DNA of 64,000 nt from Amycolatopsis antarctica (GCF_002262875.1 NZ_NKYE01000006.1:186001-250000); one strand, 5' to 3'. Shown: positions 49,860 to 63,412, counted from the stretch's first letter. The notes: generated by a model not told the origin, from the letters alone. A program made the numbers and translations.

Positions 49860-50791
49860 GTCAGCCGTTCTCCCTGTTCGATCCGTGTGCCGCGCGCCCA
49901 GTCGGTGGCCGCCATCCGTTTCCTGCCCTGCGCCTGTACCTCGTCGAGCCGCACCGGCACCGTCGCCGTGCCCACCAGTACCCGCTTGCGCTCCAGCACG
50001 ATCTCGCCGGGCGCGGGCGAGGGCGTGCCGTCCCCGGACACCGGGACGACCGGCCCCAGCTTCAACCGCTCGCCGCGGAACTCCGCCCAGGCACCGGGCT
50101 CCGGGGTCACCGCGCGAGCCAGCCGGTCCACCGCCGCGGCAGGTGCGCCGAAATCCAGCCGCGCGTCGGCGACGGCGATCTTGGGCGCGTAAGCGAGACC
50201 GTCCGCCGACTGCTCGACAGCGCGCAGGGAACCGTCCTCGATACCGTCCATTGTGGACGAGAGGAGCCCGGCGCCGGAGACGGCCAGCCTGCCCAGCAGT
50301 TCGCCCGCCGTGTCCCGCGCGCCGATCCGCTCGGTCACCACGCCGAACACCGGCCCGGCGTCCAGCTCCTCGACGATGCGGAAGGTGGAGGCCCCGGTGT
50401 ACTCCTCACCCGCCCGGACGGCCGCCTGCACCGGAGCCGCCCCGCGCCATGCGGGCAGCAGCGAGAAGTGCAGGTTGACCCAGCCGTGCCGGGGAATGTC
50501 CAGCGCGGCCCGCGGCAGCAGCGCCCCGTAGGCGACCACCGGGCAGGCGTCCGGCGCGATCTCGGAGAGCCGGGCCAGGAAGTCCGGGTCCTTCGCACGC
50601 GCGGGCGTGAGCACCTCGATGCCGTGCTCGTCGGCCAGCGCGCCGACCGGCGAGCGGACGAGCCTGCGTCCCCGTCCCGACTGGGCGTCCGGGCGGGTCA
50701 CGACGGCGACCACCTCGTGCCGCGGCGAGTCGAGCAGGGCCCGCAGGGACGGGACGGCGGGTTCCGGGGTTCCGGCGAACACGAGACGCAT
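49856..50791 (-). CDS. fmt: Methionyl-tRNA formyltransferase
   Basis: A 311-residue enzyme that formylates initiator methionyl-tRNA. The catalytic Asn and His are in [20 protein letters not shown], and the Asp in [12 protein letters not shown]; the N-terminus [20 protein letters not shown] is the formyl-folate-binding fold. The C-terminal ~90 residues form the tRNA-binding OB domain. The ATG at 50791 is chosen over an in-frame TTG directly before it; GAGGTCC is upstream. It heads the fmt-rsmB-flavoprotein operon. A GTCCATTGTGGAC palindrome lies at 50245. Confidence 0.96.
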   Translation of the reverse strand: MRLVFAGTPEPAVPSLRALLDSPRHEVVAVVTRPDAQSGRGRRLVRSPVGALADEHGIEVLTPARAKDPDFLARLSEIAPDACPVVAYGALLPRAALDIPRHGWVNLHFSLLPAWRGAAPVQAAVRAGEEYTGASTFRIVEELDAGPVFGVVTERIGARDTAGELLGRLAVSGAGLLSSTMDGIEDGSLRAVEQSADGLAYAPKIAVADARLDFGAPAAAVDRLARAVTPEPGAWAEFRGERLKLGPVVPVSGDGTPSPAPGEIVLERKRVLVGTATVPVRLDEVQAQGRKRMAATDWARGTRIEQGERLT

Positions 50792-50940
50792 CAACGGACC
50801 TCGTCCTGCTGCCGGGGTGACTGGGCGATCATCGCCGCTCAGTCTAGAGCCGGGCCGTCACCGTCCCGCGCGCCACGGTCCCCGCGGCTGCGCCGTGCCT
50901 GTGTCCCTGTCCGCCACCAGGCCCCCGGTTCGTGTCCCTG

Positions 50941-52785
50941 TCAATGCCCGTGCCCGTGCCCGGGCTCCGGCGAGGGCCGGACGACCCGCGCCGAGCCGCC
51001 ACCGCGACGGTCCGGCTCGGCCGCCGCCAGCCAGCGTCCGTCCGGCAGCCGCTCCACCCCGGTCGCCGAGCCGATCGGCGCGGCATCCTCGGCGAGGCCC
51101 TGGCCCAGTTCCCGCAACCGCTGCGCCTCCGGCAGGTCGAGGAACTCCTGTTCCACCTGCGCGGTCGCGGCGTTGCGCTGCGAGGCGCGCGGCCGTTCGA
51201 TCGCCTCGACCAGACTCAGGTCGCGATCCACCCTGCCCAGCAGCACCTGCAGGACCGTGGTGATGATCGAGGCGCCGCCCGGCGATCCCGTGGCCAGCAG
51301 CGGCTTCCCGTCCTGCAGGACGATCGTCGGCGCCATGGACGAGCGCGGCCGCTTGCCGGGGCCGGGCAGGTTCGGATCCGGCACGCCGGGGGTCACCGGG
51401 GTGAACGAGAAGTCCGTCAGCTCGTTGTTGAGCAGGAAGCCCCGGCCCGGCACCACCATGCCGCTGCCGCCCTCCTGCTCGATGGTCAGCGTGTACGAGA
51501 CGACGTTGCCCCACCGGTCCGCGGTGGTGAGATGCGTCGTCGTCTCACCCTCGTACGGCGTCGGCGCGGCGGGCCCCGCGGTGCCACACGGAGCCGGATC
51601 GCGCGGGTCGCCCGGTGCCACCGGGCTCGGCAAGGTGCTCGCCGGATCGATCAGGCAGGCCCTGCTGTCGGCGTAGGACTGGCTCAGCAGCTCCCGCGCG
51701 GGCACGTCGGTGAACGCCGGGTCGCCGATCCAGCGGTTCCGGTCGGCGAAGCCGATCCGGCTCGCCTCCAGGAAGCGGTGCAGATAGTCCACCTCGCCGA
51801 GAGCGGCGACGTCGGTGCCCTCCAGCATGTTCAACGCCTGCGACACCGTCAGGCCGCCGGAGGACGGTGCGGGCATGCCGTAGATGTCCAGCCCTCGGTA
51901 CCCGGAGTGGGTCGGTTCCCGCTCGACGGCGCGGTACGCGGCGAGGTCCCCGGCCGTCATGCCGCCCGGGCGGACGTTCGCCCCGGCCTCCGGATCCACC
52001 GGCGGCGCCTGCACGGTGCCGACGATGTCGGTGCCGATCGCTCCGCCGTAAAACGCCTCCGTACCCGACTTCGCGACCGCGGCGTAGGTCTCGGCCAGGT
52101 CCGGGTTGCGGAAGGTGCTGCCCACCTCCGGCGGCGCCCCGCCGGGCAGGTACAGGTCCCGGGTGGCGGGGAAGGTGCCGAACCGCTCGGCGTTGCCCGC
52201 GATCTGCTCGTGGAAGGTCTCGTCCACGACGAAGCCCGAGCGGGCCAGCTTCTCCGCGGGCCGCAGCAGGGAACGCAACGGCTGGGTGCCCCAGCGGGCG
52301 GCCGCGTCCTCCCAGGTGCGCGGCGTGCCGGGAACACCGACCGACAGTCCGCTGGTGACAGCCTCGTCGAAGGGCAGTGGCTCGCCGTTCTTGACGAACA
52401 GGTCCTCACCCGCGGCCGCCGGGGCCGTCTCCCGGCCGTCCAGGGTGTGCACCTGTCCCGTCGCCGCCTCGTAGTGCACCAGGAACCCGCCACCGCCGAT
52501 CCCGGCGGAGAACGGATCGGTGACGCCGAGAGCCGCCGCCGTGGCGACGGCGGCGTCCACCGCGTTGCCGCCTCGGCGCAGGACCTCGATGCCCGCCGCG
52601 CTCGCGTCGGCGTCGACGCTGGACACCGCTCCCCCGTGGCCGATCGCCTCGGGGACCTTGTCCGCGGACGGCGCCGGGTGCTCCGGAGTGCCCGCCGAGG
52701 CCGTCGCGCCGCCGGCGAGAAGCGTGGCCGTCACGGCGAGGACACCGGTGCGGGACAGAGCGTGTCTGATCTGCGGTGCTGGCAT
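50941..52785 (-). CDS. ggt: Secreted gamma-glutamyltransferase
   Basis: A 614-residue N-terminal nucleophile hydrolase that cleaves gamma-glutamyl bonds outside the cytoplasm. The N-terminus (RHALSRTGVLAVTATLLAGGATASA) is a Sec signal peptide. The precursor should self-cleave before the first Thr of TTHLTTADRWGNVVSYT (about residue 395), giving large and small subunits. Other family marks are GGNAVDAAVATAAALGVTDP, IGGGGFLVHY and RPRSSMAPTIVLQDGKPLL. It ends in a His/Gly tail (PGHGHGH) that may bind metal. The ATG at 52785 has CAGACT 6 nt upstream, a weak leaderless-type box. Confidence 0.94.
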   Translation of the reverse strand: MPAPQIRHALSRTGVLAVTATLLAGGATASAGTPEHPAPSADKVPEAIGHGGAVSSVDADASAAGIEVLRRGGNAVDAAVATAAALGVTDPFSAGIGGGGFLVHYEAATGQVHTLDGRETAPAAAGEDLFVKNGEPLPFDEAVTSGLSVGVPGTPRTWEDAAARWGTQPLRSLLRPAEKLARSGFVVDETFHEQIAGNAERFGTFPATRDLYLPGGAPPEVGSTFRNPDLAETYAAVAKSGTEAFYGGAIGTDIVGTVQAPPVDPEAGANVRPGGMTAGDLAAYRAVEREPTHSGYRGLDIYGMPAPSSGGLTVSQALNMLEGTDVAALGEVDYLHRFLEASRIGFADRNRWIGDPAFTDVPARELLSQSYADSRACLIDPASTLPSPVAPGDPRDPAPCGTAGPAAPTPYEGETTTHLTTADRWGNVVSYTLTIEQEGGSGMVVPGRGFLLNNELTDFSFTPVTPGVPDPNLPGPGKRPRSSMAPTIVLQDGKPLLATGSPGGASIITTVLQVLLGRVDRDLSLVEAIERPRASQRNAATAQVEQEFLDLPEAQRLRELGQGLAEDAAPIGSATGVERLPDGRWLAAAEPDRRGGGSARVVRPSPEPGHGHGH

Positions 52786-52860
52786 CGACGCAGTCTGCAC
52801 GGCCGCACCCCGGTCAACAAGCGCGGAACGGACCTCCGGGGTGAATCGGTGCCCTGCGGA

Positions 52861-55020
52861 TCAGATGAGTGCGAGCGGATCGAGCTGCATCCGGATCGGC
52901 TCGGTGGCCTTGCGCGCGTCCCGGCGGACGGCCGCGGCCCGCATCGCCACGGCCAGCGCCTGCCCGTCCCCGCGTGCGACACGGACCAGCGCCCGTTCAC
53001 GTTCGGCACGGCCCTCGTCGTCGATCTCACCCAGCGGAACGGGGCCCAGCACCTCTCCCGACCCCGGCAGGCGGAGGTCGTCGAGCACCCCCGTGACCGC
53101 CTCGGGAGTGCCCTCGACGCTGGCCATCCGCACGGCCGGCGGGAAACCCAACTCGGTCCGTTCGGCCAGTTCCAGTTCGGCGTGCCAGCCGGGATCCCAG
53201 CGGACGAGGGCCTGCACGGCGCTCAGCGAGGCGTCCGCACCGACGATCACCCGGCCACCGTCCGACCCCGGGCGTACCAGCGCGGCCGCGGCCATCCAGC
53301 GGCGCAGGGTCTCCTCGGCCGCCCGCAGATCCTGACGGCCCAGCAACGCCCAGCCGTCGAGCAGCAGGGCCGCGCCGTAGCCGCCCCGCGCGACCGGCTC
53401 CGCCCCGGGAGTCGTCACCACCAGCGCGGGCGTGTCGGGCACCGCGTCCAGCACCTCGTTCGCCCCCGAGGTGCGCACCGGCACCCCGGCGAACGCCCTG
53501 CCCAGTTCCTCCGCGGTCCGCTTGGCGCCGACGACCAGCGCCCGCAATCGAGCGGAACCGCAAGCCTGGCAACGAAAGTTGGCGTCCGCGACACCGCACC
53601 AGCGACAGGAGGGAGGTCGTGGGACACCGCCCTCGGCGCCGCCCGGCAACAGCAGAGGGCCCGCGCAGCGGCGGCAGCGCGCAGGCGTCCGGCAGTGTCC
53701 GCAAGCCAGCCCCGGCACGTAACCGCGGCGCGGCACCTGCACCAGAACCGGCGCGCCCGCCGCCAAACCTGCCCTGGCCGCCTCGAAGGCGACGGCGGGC
53801 AACCGGGCCGCGCGGGCGGCCTCGTCCCGGGCGACGTCGAAGTCCTCGCCGACCGGTGTCACCCTCGGCGCGCGGGCCCGCAACTCCGTCCGGCCGGCGA
53901 GGACCGGATGCGCCCAGCCCGACTCCAGCAGCAACTGCGCCTCCGCGGTACGGGCGAACCCGGCGACGACCATCGGCACCTGCGCCGCGTGCGCCCGCTG
54001 GATGAGCACGTCCCGGACGTGTGGATAGGGGGCGTGCGGATCGAGGTGCAGATCGTCGCCGTCGTCCCAGACCACGAACAGGCCCGGGTCGGCCACCGGG
54101 GCGAACATGGCCGCCCTGGTGCCCACCACGACCCGGACCGCGCCCCGGGACACGGCCAGCCAGCGCCGGTACCGCTCCGCGGGGCCGAGGCCGGCGGTCA
54201 GCGACACCACCCCGTCCGCACCCACGACCGTCGCGCAGGCCGCGTGCAGCCGGTCGAGATCACGGTGGTCCGGGACGACCAGCACGGCCCCCCGTCCCGT
54301 CGAGGCAACGGTGGCGGCGAGTTCCGCGAGCCGCACCGGCCAGTCCTCCCCCGGCAGTGCCTGCCACACGGCGTTGGCCTGCCGTCCGGCCGCGACCGCA
54401 CCGAGGAACGACTCGCCGCGCGGATAGCGCGTCCAGCCCGCGGCGTCCGGGCGCTCGGGTACCGGCGCCGGCCGACGGGGTTCCTCCGCCTCAGCCTTCG
54501 CGTGCCGGGGCGGGATGGCCAGCCGGAGCACGTCGATCAGCGTCCCGCCGTAACGGTCGGCGACGGTCCGGCAGAGCGTGGCCAGCGCGGGCCCCATGAC
54601 CGGCTCGGGCGAGGTGACCCGGTCCAGGAACGCCAGCGTGCCCTTGTGCTCGGTGGTCGCGGCGCGCTCGGCCACGAAGCCGTCGACGAGCTGGCCGGCG
54701 AAGCGCACCCGGACACGCGCACCCGGCACGGCGCGCTCGGCCATCGTGGCCGGGACCCGGTAGTCGAAGGTCCGGTCCAGGTGGGCAAGGGGGACGTCGA
54801 CGACGACCCGCGCGACCGGGTCGTGCTCGGCGGGCTCCGGCTTGCCCTTCGCGGCGGCCGCCCTGCCCTTGCCCGCGCCGCCCTTTCCGGTGGCCCTTCC
54901 TCTGCCGGTGGACGTGCCCTTGCCCGCGTCCTTCCCCCGGCCCGCTCGGGCGGGGGAAACGGGCTTCACCGGTTCCGGTTCGGGAAGCTCCCACAGCGGG
55001 GTCGGTTCGGGCTGCTGCAC
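52861..55020 (-). CDS. priA: Primosomal protein N' (PriA), actinobacterial degenerate form
   Basis: A 719-residue replication-restart protein. Family marks are the 3'-DNA-binding domain (VVVDVPLAHLDRTFDYRVPA), the eight-cysteine zinc region (CGHCRTPARCRRC then CRWCGVADANFRCQACGS) and the C-terminal RTELGFPPAVRMASVEGTPE. A Walker A of the type GxTGSGKT is not found in the expected place (VWQALPGEDWPVRLAELAAT), and the Walker B position reads LFVVWDDGDDLHLDPHAPYP, so ATP-driven helicase activity is probably lost, as known in actinobacteria. An extra Gly/Lys/Arg-rich segment (residues 25-60) lies before the first domain. Confidence 0.92.
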   Translation of the reverse strand: MQQPEPTPLWELPEPEPVKPVSPARAGRGKDAGKGTSTGRGRATGKGGAGKGRAAAAKGKPEPAEHDPVARVVVDVPLAHLDRTFDYRVPATMAERAVPGARVRVRFAGQLVDGFVAERAATTEHKGTLAFLDRVTSPEPVMGPALATLCRTVADRYGGTLIDVLRLAIPPRHAKAEAEEPRRPAPVPERPDAAGWTRYPRGESFLGAVAAGRQANAVWQALPGEDWPVRLAELAATVASTGRGAVLVVPDHRDLDRLHAACATVVGADGVVSLTAGLGPAERYRRWLAVSRGAVRVVVGTRAAMFAPVADPGLFVVWDDGDDLHLDPHAPYPHVRDVLIQRAHAAQVPMVVAGFARTAEAQLLLESGWAHPVLAGRTELRARAPRVTPVGEDFDVARDEAARAARLPAVAFEAARAGLAAGAPVLVQVPRRGYVPGLACGHCRTPARCRRCAGPLLLPGGAEGGVPRPPSCRWCGVADANFRCQACGSARLRALVVGAKRTAEELGRAFAGVPVRTSGANEVLDAVPDTPALVVTTPGAEPVARGGYGAALLLDGWALLGRQDLRAAEETLRRWMAAAALVRPGSDGGRVIVGADASLSAVQALVRWDPGWHAELELAERTELGFPPAVRMASVEGTPEAVTGVLDDLRLPGSGEVLGPVPLGEIDDEGRAERERALVRVARGDGQALAVAMRAAAVRRDARKATEPIRMQLDPLALI

Positions 55021-55095
55021 GCCGTGATCTCTACCAGACGCGCGGACGGCGGCCGGTTCCGGTGACCGGTGCGGTCCAGCTCGCCCGGACGCGGC

Positions 55096-55131
55096 CGGAC
55101 CCCGGCGGACACGATGGCCCGCCGGGGTCCG
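55096..55131 (-). terminator. Hairpin terminator after metK
   Basis: A perfect 13-bp stem CGGACCCCGGCGG/CCGCCGGGGTCCG (55096-55108 with 55119-55131) with a 10-nt loop, 28 nt after the metK stop and before priA. Confidence 0.8.
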
Positions 55132-55159
55132 ATGACGCGTGCACTGCCCGGGTGCCGCC

Positions 55160-56377
55160 TCAGGCCCCGGCGGCCGACTTCAGGTCCGCGGCACGTTCGG
55201 TCCGCTCCCACGGCAGGTCCAGGTCCGGACGGCCGAAGTGACCGTAGGCGGAGGTGGGCGCGTAGATCGGGCGGAGCAGGTCGAGGTCGCGGATGATCGC
55301 GGCGGGACGCAGGTCGAACACCTCGTTGATGGCCGACTGGATCTTCGTCGGATCCACCGTCTCGGTGCCGAAGGTCTCCACGAACAGGCCGACCGGCGAG
55401 GCCTTGCCGATCGCGTAGGCGACCTGCACCTCGACCCGGGAGGCGAGCCCGGCGGCGACCACGTTCTTCGCGACCCAGCGCATCGCGTACGCCGCCGAGC
55501 GGTCCACCTTCGACGGGTCCTTGCCGGAGAAGGCGCCACCGCCGTGCCTGGCCATGCCGCCGTAGGTGTCGACGATGATCTTCCGGCCGGTGAGCCCGGC
55601 GTCGCCCATCGGCCCGCCGATGACGAACCGGCCGGTCGGGTTCACCAGGAGCCGCACGTCGCCCGCGCCCTCGAGCCCCAGGTCCTCCAGCTCGGGAGCC
55701 ACGACGTGGTCACGCACGTCGACGCCCAGCATCTTCTCCAGGTCGATACCGTCGGCGTGCTGGCTGGAGACGACCACGGTGTCCAGCCGGACGGCCTGCT
55801 CGCCCGCGTACTCGATGGTGACCTGTGTCTTGCCGTCCGGGCGCAGGTACGGCAGCACGCCCTCCTTGCGGACGCGGGTGAGGCGCTGGGAGAGCCGGTG
55901 CGCCAGCGCGATCGGCAGCGGCATCAGCTCGGGGGTGTCCGAGCAGGCGTACCCGAACATCAGGCCCTGGTCGCCCGCACCCTGCTTGTCGATGTCGTCG
56001 AGGGCGTTCTCCAGCCGCGACTCGTAGGCGGTGTCCACGCCCTGCGCGATGTCCGGGGACTGGGAACCGATCGCCACGTTCACGCCGCACGAGTTGCCGT
56101 CGAAGCTCTTCGCCGAGGAGTCGTACCCGATGTCGAGGATGACCTCCCGGACGATCGTCGGGATGTCGGCGTAGGCCTCGGTGGTCACCTCGCCCGCCAC
56201 GTGCACCTGGCCCGTGGTGATCATGGTCTCCACCGCGACCCGGCTGCGCGGGTCCTTGCTCAGCAGGGCGTCCAGAATGGAGTCGCTGATCGCATCGCAG
56301 ATCTTGTCCGGATGCCCCTCCGTCACCGACTCAGAGGTGAACAGCCTGCGGTTCGACGCGGTCACTGGTCTCGTCAC
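55160..56377 (-). CDS. metK: S-adenosylmethionine synthetase
   Basis: A 405-residue enzyme making S-adenosylmethionine from methionine and ATP. Motifs are [20 protein letters not shown] with the ATP-contacting His, [20 protein letters not shown], and the P-loop-like [20 protein letters not shown]. The length is typical. The ATG at 56377 is used; a GTG at residue 5 is possible. It has its own upstream region containing three 12-bp direct repeats (56421-56456) and a strong terminator downstream. With metH it forms the methionine/SAM cycle seen in this window. Confidence 0.97.
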   Translation of the reverse strand: MTRPVTASNRRLFTSESVTEGHPDKICDAISDSILDALLSKDPRSRVAVETMITTGQVHVAGEVTTEAYADIPTIVREVILDIGYDSSAKSFDGNSCGVNVAIGSQSPDIAQGVDTAYESRLENALDDIDKQGAGDQGLMFGYACSDTPELMPLPIALAHRLSQRLTRVRKEGVLPYLRPDGKTQVTIEYAGEQAVRLDTVVVSSQHADGIDLEKMLGVDVRDHVVAPELEDLGLEGAGDVRLLVNPTGRFVIGGPMGDAGLTGRKIIVDTYGGMARHGGGAFSGKDPSKVDRSAAYAMRWVAKNVVAAGLASRVEVQVAYAIGKASPVGLFVETFGTETVDPTKIQSAINEVFDLRPAAIIRDLDLLRPIYAPTSAYGHFGRPDLDLPWERTERAADLKSAAGA

Positions 56378-56420
56378 ATCCCTTGCTTCGGCGACGGTGT
56401 GTCACTGGGAGCCGGCCTCC

Positions 56421-56456
56421 GTCATGGCGGACGTCATGGCGGACGTCATGGCGGAG
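56421..56456. repeat. 12-bp direct repeats in the metK upstream region
   Basis: Three head-to-tail copies of GTCATGGCGGA[C/G], starting 44 bp upstream of the metK ATG. Each junction creates GACGTC. The 126-bp gap between coaBC and metK holds no gene. Confidence 0.9.
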
Positions 56457-56503
56457 TCGGCGCGTTGGTGCGGATCACCTTACTGAGTAGCGAGGGGTAG
56501 CGG

Positions 56504-57742
56504 TCAGCGCGCGCGCAATTCGGCGACCGCGTCCCACACAGCGATCGCGAGCTGCGACTTCGAGCCCAACGGGATAGGCCGTTCGGCTCCGTCCGCACGG
56601 AGCAACCAGCCCGCGTTGTCCTCGGTCTCGAAGGCCCTGCCCTCGCCGACGGCGTTCACCACGAGCAGATCGCAGCCCTTGCGGCGCAGCTTGGCTCGGG
56701 CGTGATCGAGCACGCTGCCCGAGGCATCGCCGGTCTCGGCGGCGAAACCGACGACCACCTGCCCGGGCCGCCGGTCGCGCACGAGCCCGGCGAGGATGTC
56801 GGGGTTACGGTCCAGCGTGATGGTGGGGTCCGGGGTGTCGTCGGACTTCTTGATCTTCGCCTCGGCGGTGGTGGCCGGGCGGAAGTCGGCCACGGCGGCG
56901 GCCATCACGACCACGTCCGCCCCGGCAGCGGCGGAGCGCACCGCCTCGCCGAGCTGGCGGGCGGTGGACACGTGCACCTCGTGCACTCCCGCGGGCGGGG
57001 GCAGCGCGACCGTGTGCGCGGCGACCATGGTGACCTCGGCACCCCGCTGGGCGGCGATCCGCGCCAGCGCGTAGCCCTGCTTGCCCGAGGAACGGTTGCC
57101 CAGGTAGCGGACGGGGTCCAGCGGTTCCCGGGTTCCGCCCGCCGAGACGACCACCCGGACACCCTCCAGGTCGCGCGGCGGCACCGTACCGGTGGCGAGC
57201 AGCACCCTGGCCAGGTCGACGATCTCCCGCGGGTCGGCCAGTCTGCCCTTGCCGGTGTCGGCGCCGGTCAGCCTGCCCGAGGCGGGTTCGGCCACGAAGA
57301 TCCCGCGCGAGCGCAGCAGCGCGACGTTGTCCCGGGTGGCCGGGTGCTCCCACATCTCGGTGTGCATCGCGGGGAAGAAGGCGATCGGACACCGGGCGGT
57401 GAGCAGGGTGTTGGTGAGCAGATCGTCGGCGAGACCGTGCGCGGCCCTGGCCAGCAGGTCGGCGGTGGCCGGAGCGACCACGACGAGGTCGGCCTCCTTG
57501 CCCACCCGCACGTGCTGGACCTCGGGAACCGCGGTGAACACGCCCGTGTGCACGGGCTGCCCGGACAGCGCCTCGAAGGTCGCGGCGCCGACGAAGCTCA
57601 GTGCCGAGGCGGTCGGTACGACCCGGACCTCGTGGCCGGACTCGGTCAGCCCGCGCAGCACCTCGCAGGCCTTGTAGGCGGCAATCCCGCCGCCTACCCC
57701 GAGGACGACCCTCGGACGGCCGGATGGAACGGCGCCGCTCAT
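56504..57742 (-). CDS. coaBC: Bifunctional PPC synthetase / PPC decarboxylase (CoaBC)
   Basis: A 412-residue enzyme for two steps of coenzyme A synthesis. The N-terminal FMN-dependent CoaC half has VVLGVGGGIAAYKACEVLRG and FFPAMHTEMWEHPAT, in which His replaces the usual Asn of PAMNxxM. The C-terminal CTP-dependent CoaB half has VVVSAGGTREPLDPVRYLGN, RSSGKQGYALARIAAQRGAE and AEAKIKKSDD. The ATG at 57742 has GGAGG upstream; the open frame extends past it into rpoZ but has no family character there. It follows rpoZ across a terminator hairpin. Confidence 0.95.
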   Translation of the reverse strand: MSGAVPSGRPRVVLGVGGGIAAYKACEVLRGLTESGHEVRVVPTASALSFVGAATFEALSGQPVHTGVFTAVPEVQHVRVGKEADLVVVAPATADLLARAAHGLADDLLTNTLLTARCPIAFFPAMHTEMWEHPATRDNVALLRSRGIFVAEPASGRLTGADTGKGRLADPREIVDLARVLLATGTVPPRDLEGVRVVVSAGGTREPLDPVRYLGNRSSGKQGYALARIAAQRGAEVTMVAAHTVALPPPAGVHEVHVSTARQLGEAVRSAAAGADVVVMAAAVADFRPATTAEAKIKKSDDTPDPTITLDRNPDILAGLVRDRRPGQVVVGFAAETGDASGSVLDHARAKLRRKGCDLLVVNAVGEGRAFETEDNAGWLLRADGAERPIPLGSKSQLAIAVWDAVAELRAR

Positions 57743-57782
57743 GCGGCACCTCCGCGCCCGGACCACGCCGGGCGGGAACCTG

Positions 57783-57808
57783 CCCCGGCTCCGCGGATGG
57801 AGCCGGGG
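57783..57808 (-). terminator. Hairpin terminator after rpoZ
   Basis: A 10-bp perfect stem CCCCGGCTCC/GGAGCCGGGG (57783-57792 with 57799-57808) with a 6-nt loop, 4 nt after the rpoZ stop and 40 bp before coaBC. It may attenuate read-through into coaBC. Confidence 0.7.
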
Positions 57809-57812
57809 TGGG

Positions 57813-58091
57813 TCACTCGCCCTCGGTGTGCTCGAGCAGCCCGCCGTGGATCTCGCGCAGCGCGATCGACAGCGGCTTCTCGCGCGGGCCCGGCTCGACG
57901 AGCGGGCCGACGTACTCCAGCAGGCCCTCGCCGAGCTGCGCGTAGTAGTCGTTGATCTGGCGGGCACGCTTGGCCGAGTAGACGACCAGCGCGTACTTGG
58001 AGCTGACCTTCTCGAGCAGGTCGTCGATCGGCGGGTTGGTGATGCCTTCGAGGGCTTCACCGTGGGAACTCAGCGTGATGGTCACTCGCAC
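57813..58091 (-). CDS. rpoZ: RNA polymerase omega subunit
   Basis: A 92-residue subunit that helps assemble and stabilise the beta' subunit. The core [40 protein letters not shown] and [20 protein letters not shown] are near-invariant in actinobacteria. The N-terminal extension before the core is only about 16 residues, shorter than in mycobacteria. The GTG at 58091 is used; a GTG at 58085 would remove two residues. It follows gmk by 76 bp, the usual order gmk-rpoZ-coaBC. Confidence 0.95.
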   Translation of the reverse strand: MRVTITLSSHGEALEGITNPPIDDLLEKVSSKYALVVYSAKRARQINDYYAQLGEGLLEYVGPLVEPGPREKPLSIALREIHGGLLEHTEGE

Positions 58092-58167
58092 TGCTCCAGA
58101 ATCGTCGCGTCGGTACTCGTTCCCGGGAGATCGAGTCTTCGGAAAAATCGGGGGTCGGCGGGCCTGC

Positions 58168-58803
58168 TCAGCCCCCTCCGACCACCAAGGTTAGCAACTC
58201 GGCCGCGGCGGTCCGCACATCGGCGTTCACCACGCGCGCGTCGAACTCCCCGGCCGCGGCCAGTTCACGCTCCGCTTCGGCCAGCCGGGCCCGGACGGCC
58301 GCCTCCTGTTCGGTGCCGCGTCCGGTCAGCCTGCCGACCAGTTCGTCCCAGGACGGCGGCATCAGCATCACCAGCCTGGCCTCCGGCATGGCGGTGCGCA
58401 CCTGGCGTGCGCCCTGGAGTTCGATCTCCAGGACCGCGGGCCGTCCGGCGGCGAGGGCCTGCTCGACCGGGCCGCGCGGAGTGCCGTAGCAGTTGCCCGC
58501 GAACTCGGCGTGCTCCAGCAGGTCACCGTGGGCGACCATCTCGTCGAACGCCTGCCGGTCGACGAAGTGGTAGTGCGTCCCGTCCACCTCGCCGGGGCGC
58601 GGGGCCCGGGTGGTCACCGAGACGCTGAAGTAGACATCGGGGCGCAGCGTGCGCAGCTCCCCGACGACACTGGACTTGCCGACACCGGACGGGCCCGAAA
58701 CGACGGTGAGCCGGTGCCGGACTGCCGGCACCGGCTCACCATTCGCCTGCAGGCCGGTCAGCTCACCGGCCGTCGCAGCACCGTCGTCGTTGCTGCTGCT
58801 CAC
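58168..58803 (-). CDS. gmk: Guanylate kinase
   Basis: A 211-residue kinase converting GMP to GDP. The P-loop is [20 protein letters not shown], the GMP-binding loop [20 protein letters not shown], and the lid region lies around [20 protein letters not shown]. The N-terminal 30 residues are an acidic, disordered extension. It overlaps the mihF stop by 4 bp, so expression of the two is coupled. Confidence 0.96.
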   Translation of the reverse strand: MSSSNDDGAATAGELTGLQANGEPVPAVRHRLTVVSGPSGVGKSSVVGELRTLRPDVYFSVSVTTRAPRPGEVDGTHYHFVDRQAFDEMVAHGDLLEHAEFAGNCYGTPRGPVEQALAAGRPAVLEIELQGARQVRTAMPEARLVMLMPPSWDELVGRLTGRGTEQEAAVRARLAEAERELAAAGEFDARVVNADVRTAAAELLTLVVGGG

Positions 58804-59117
58804 TCGCCACTGAACTCGGCGAGCAGCGCCTTGCGCTGCCGGTCGCCGAGGCCACGGAGCCTGCGGCTCGCGGCGATCTCGAGCTTCTCCATCGTCTGCT
58901 GGGCGCGGACCTTGCCGACGCCGGGAAGGGCTTCCAGCAGAGCCGAGACCTTCATCTTGCCGAGGACCTCGTCCTCATCCGCCTGCTTCAGCACCTCGGT
59001 CAGGGTGGTGCCGCCGCGCTTGAGCCGCTCCTTGAGCTCCGCGCGAGCGCGGCGAGCGGCAGCGGCCTTCTCCAGCGCTGCAGCACGCTGTTCCTCGGTG
59101 AGCTGGGGAAGTGCCAC
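58800..59117 (-). CDS. mihF: Actinobacterial integration host factor (mIHF)
   Basis: A 105-residue nucleoid-associated protein that bends DNA; it is also needed for integration of some mycobacteriophages. The N-terminal long helix ([29 protein letters not shown]) and the helix-hairpin-helix-like C-terminal half ([37 protein letters not shown]) are characteristic. The GTG at 59115-59117 has GGAGG upstream. It sits between pyrF and gmk in the usual order. Confidence 0.96.
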   Translation of the reverse strand: MALPQLTEEQRAAALEKAAAARRARAELKERLKRGGTTLTEVLKQADEDEVLGKMKVSALLEALPGVGKVRAQQTMEKLEIAASRRLRGLGDRQRKALLAEFSGE

Positions 59118-59244
59118 GTTTTCCTCCGGTAGTACTCAAAATCTGGGTGGGTGGGGCGACCGTACCGACCCACGATGCCGCCCACAATGCGGGGGTGTCC
59201 CTCCGAACGCGGATGGTGACGGTGGTACCCGCGGTGGGCGACCG

Positions 59245-60068
59245 TCATTCCATCAGCGAATCCTGTGCCCGGGCAACGGCTTCGGCCAGTGCGGCGATGT
59301 CCGGGCCGTACCGCAGGATGTCCCGGGAGGAGGCCGGCAGGACCCCGGGAAGACCCTCGCCGAAGACCCGACGAAGGTCGTGCGCCGTGGCCCCCTGGGC
59401 ACCGAAACCCGGCGCGAGAACGGGGCCGTTGAGCGCCGTCAGGTCCAGTTCGCCCGCCGGAACGGTGGCGCCGACGACCACGCCCACGTCGCCCCCCGGC
59501 GCCATCCCGGCGTTGCGCCCGGCCGCATCATCCACAATGGACTGAGCCACCGTCCTGCCGTCCGCGAGGCGGGCGTTCTGCAGCGCGGCCGCCTCCGGGT
59601 TCGAGGTACGCGCCAGCACGAACACGCCACGCCCTTCGGCCCGAGCGGTGTCCAGTGCCTCGCCGAGAGAACCGAAGCCGAGGTACGGCGAGAGCGTCAC
59701 CGCGTCGGCCGCGAGCGGACCGGTGCCTGCCAGGTAGGCCGAGGTGTAGGCGGCCATCGTCGAACCGATGTCGCCACGCTTGACGTCCAGCAGCACCAGG
59801 GCGCCCGCCTGCCTGCCCAGCTCGACCACCCGGCGCAGCACCTCCACCCCGGCCGGGCCGTGTGCCTCGAAGAACGCCGACTGCGGTTTGAGCACCGACA
59901 CGCGGGGCGCGAGCGCCTCCGTCGCGGTGAGCGCGAAGCGCTCCAGCCCGGCGGCGTCGACGGACAGGCCCCAGGAACGCAGCAGCGCCGGATGCGGGTC
60001 GACGCCCGCGCACAGCGGGCCCCGGGCCGCCACCGCCGCCGCCAGGCGGGCCCCGAAGCCCGCCGCCG

Positions 60069-60072
<4 letters not shown>
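59245..60072 (-). CDS. pyrF: Orotidine 5'-phosphate decarboxylase
   Basis: A 275-residue type 2 enzyme making UMP, the last step of pyrimidine synthesis. Motifs are [40 protein letters not shown] with the catalytic Lys/Asp pair, and [20 protein letters not shown]. The ATG/GTG region at 60072 overlaps the carB stop by 4 bp. It is co-transcribed with carA and carB, which feed the same pathway. Confidence 0.95.

Positions 60073-63412
<3,340 letters not shown>

Noticed and set aside
59000..59248. An 82-codon ORF starting with ATGA at the pyrF stop, as a third bridging micro-ORF
   Set aside because: It does not end at the mihF start but runs 118 nt into mihF in another frame, and mihF has its own strong ribosome site.
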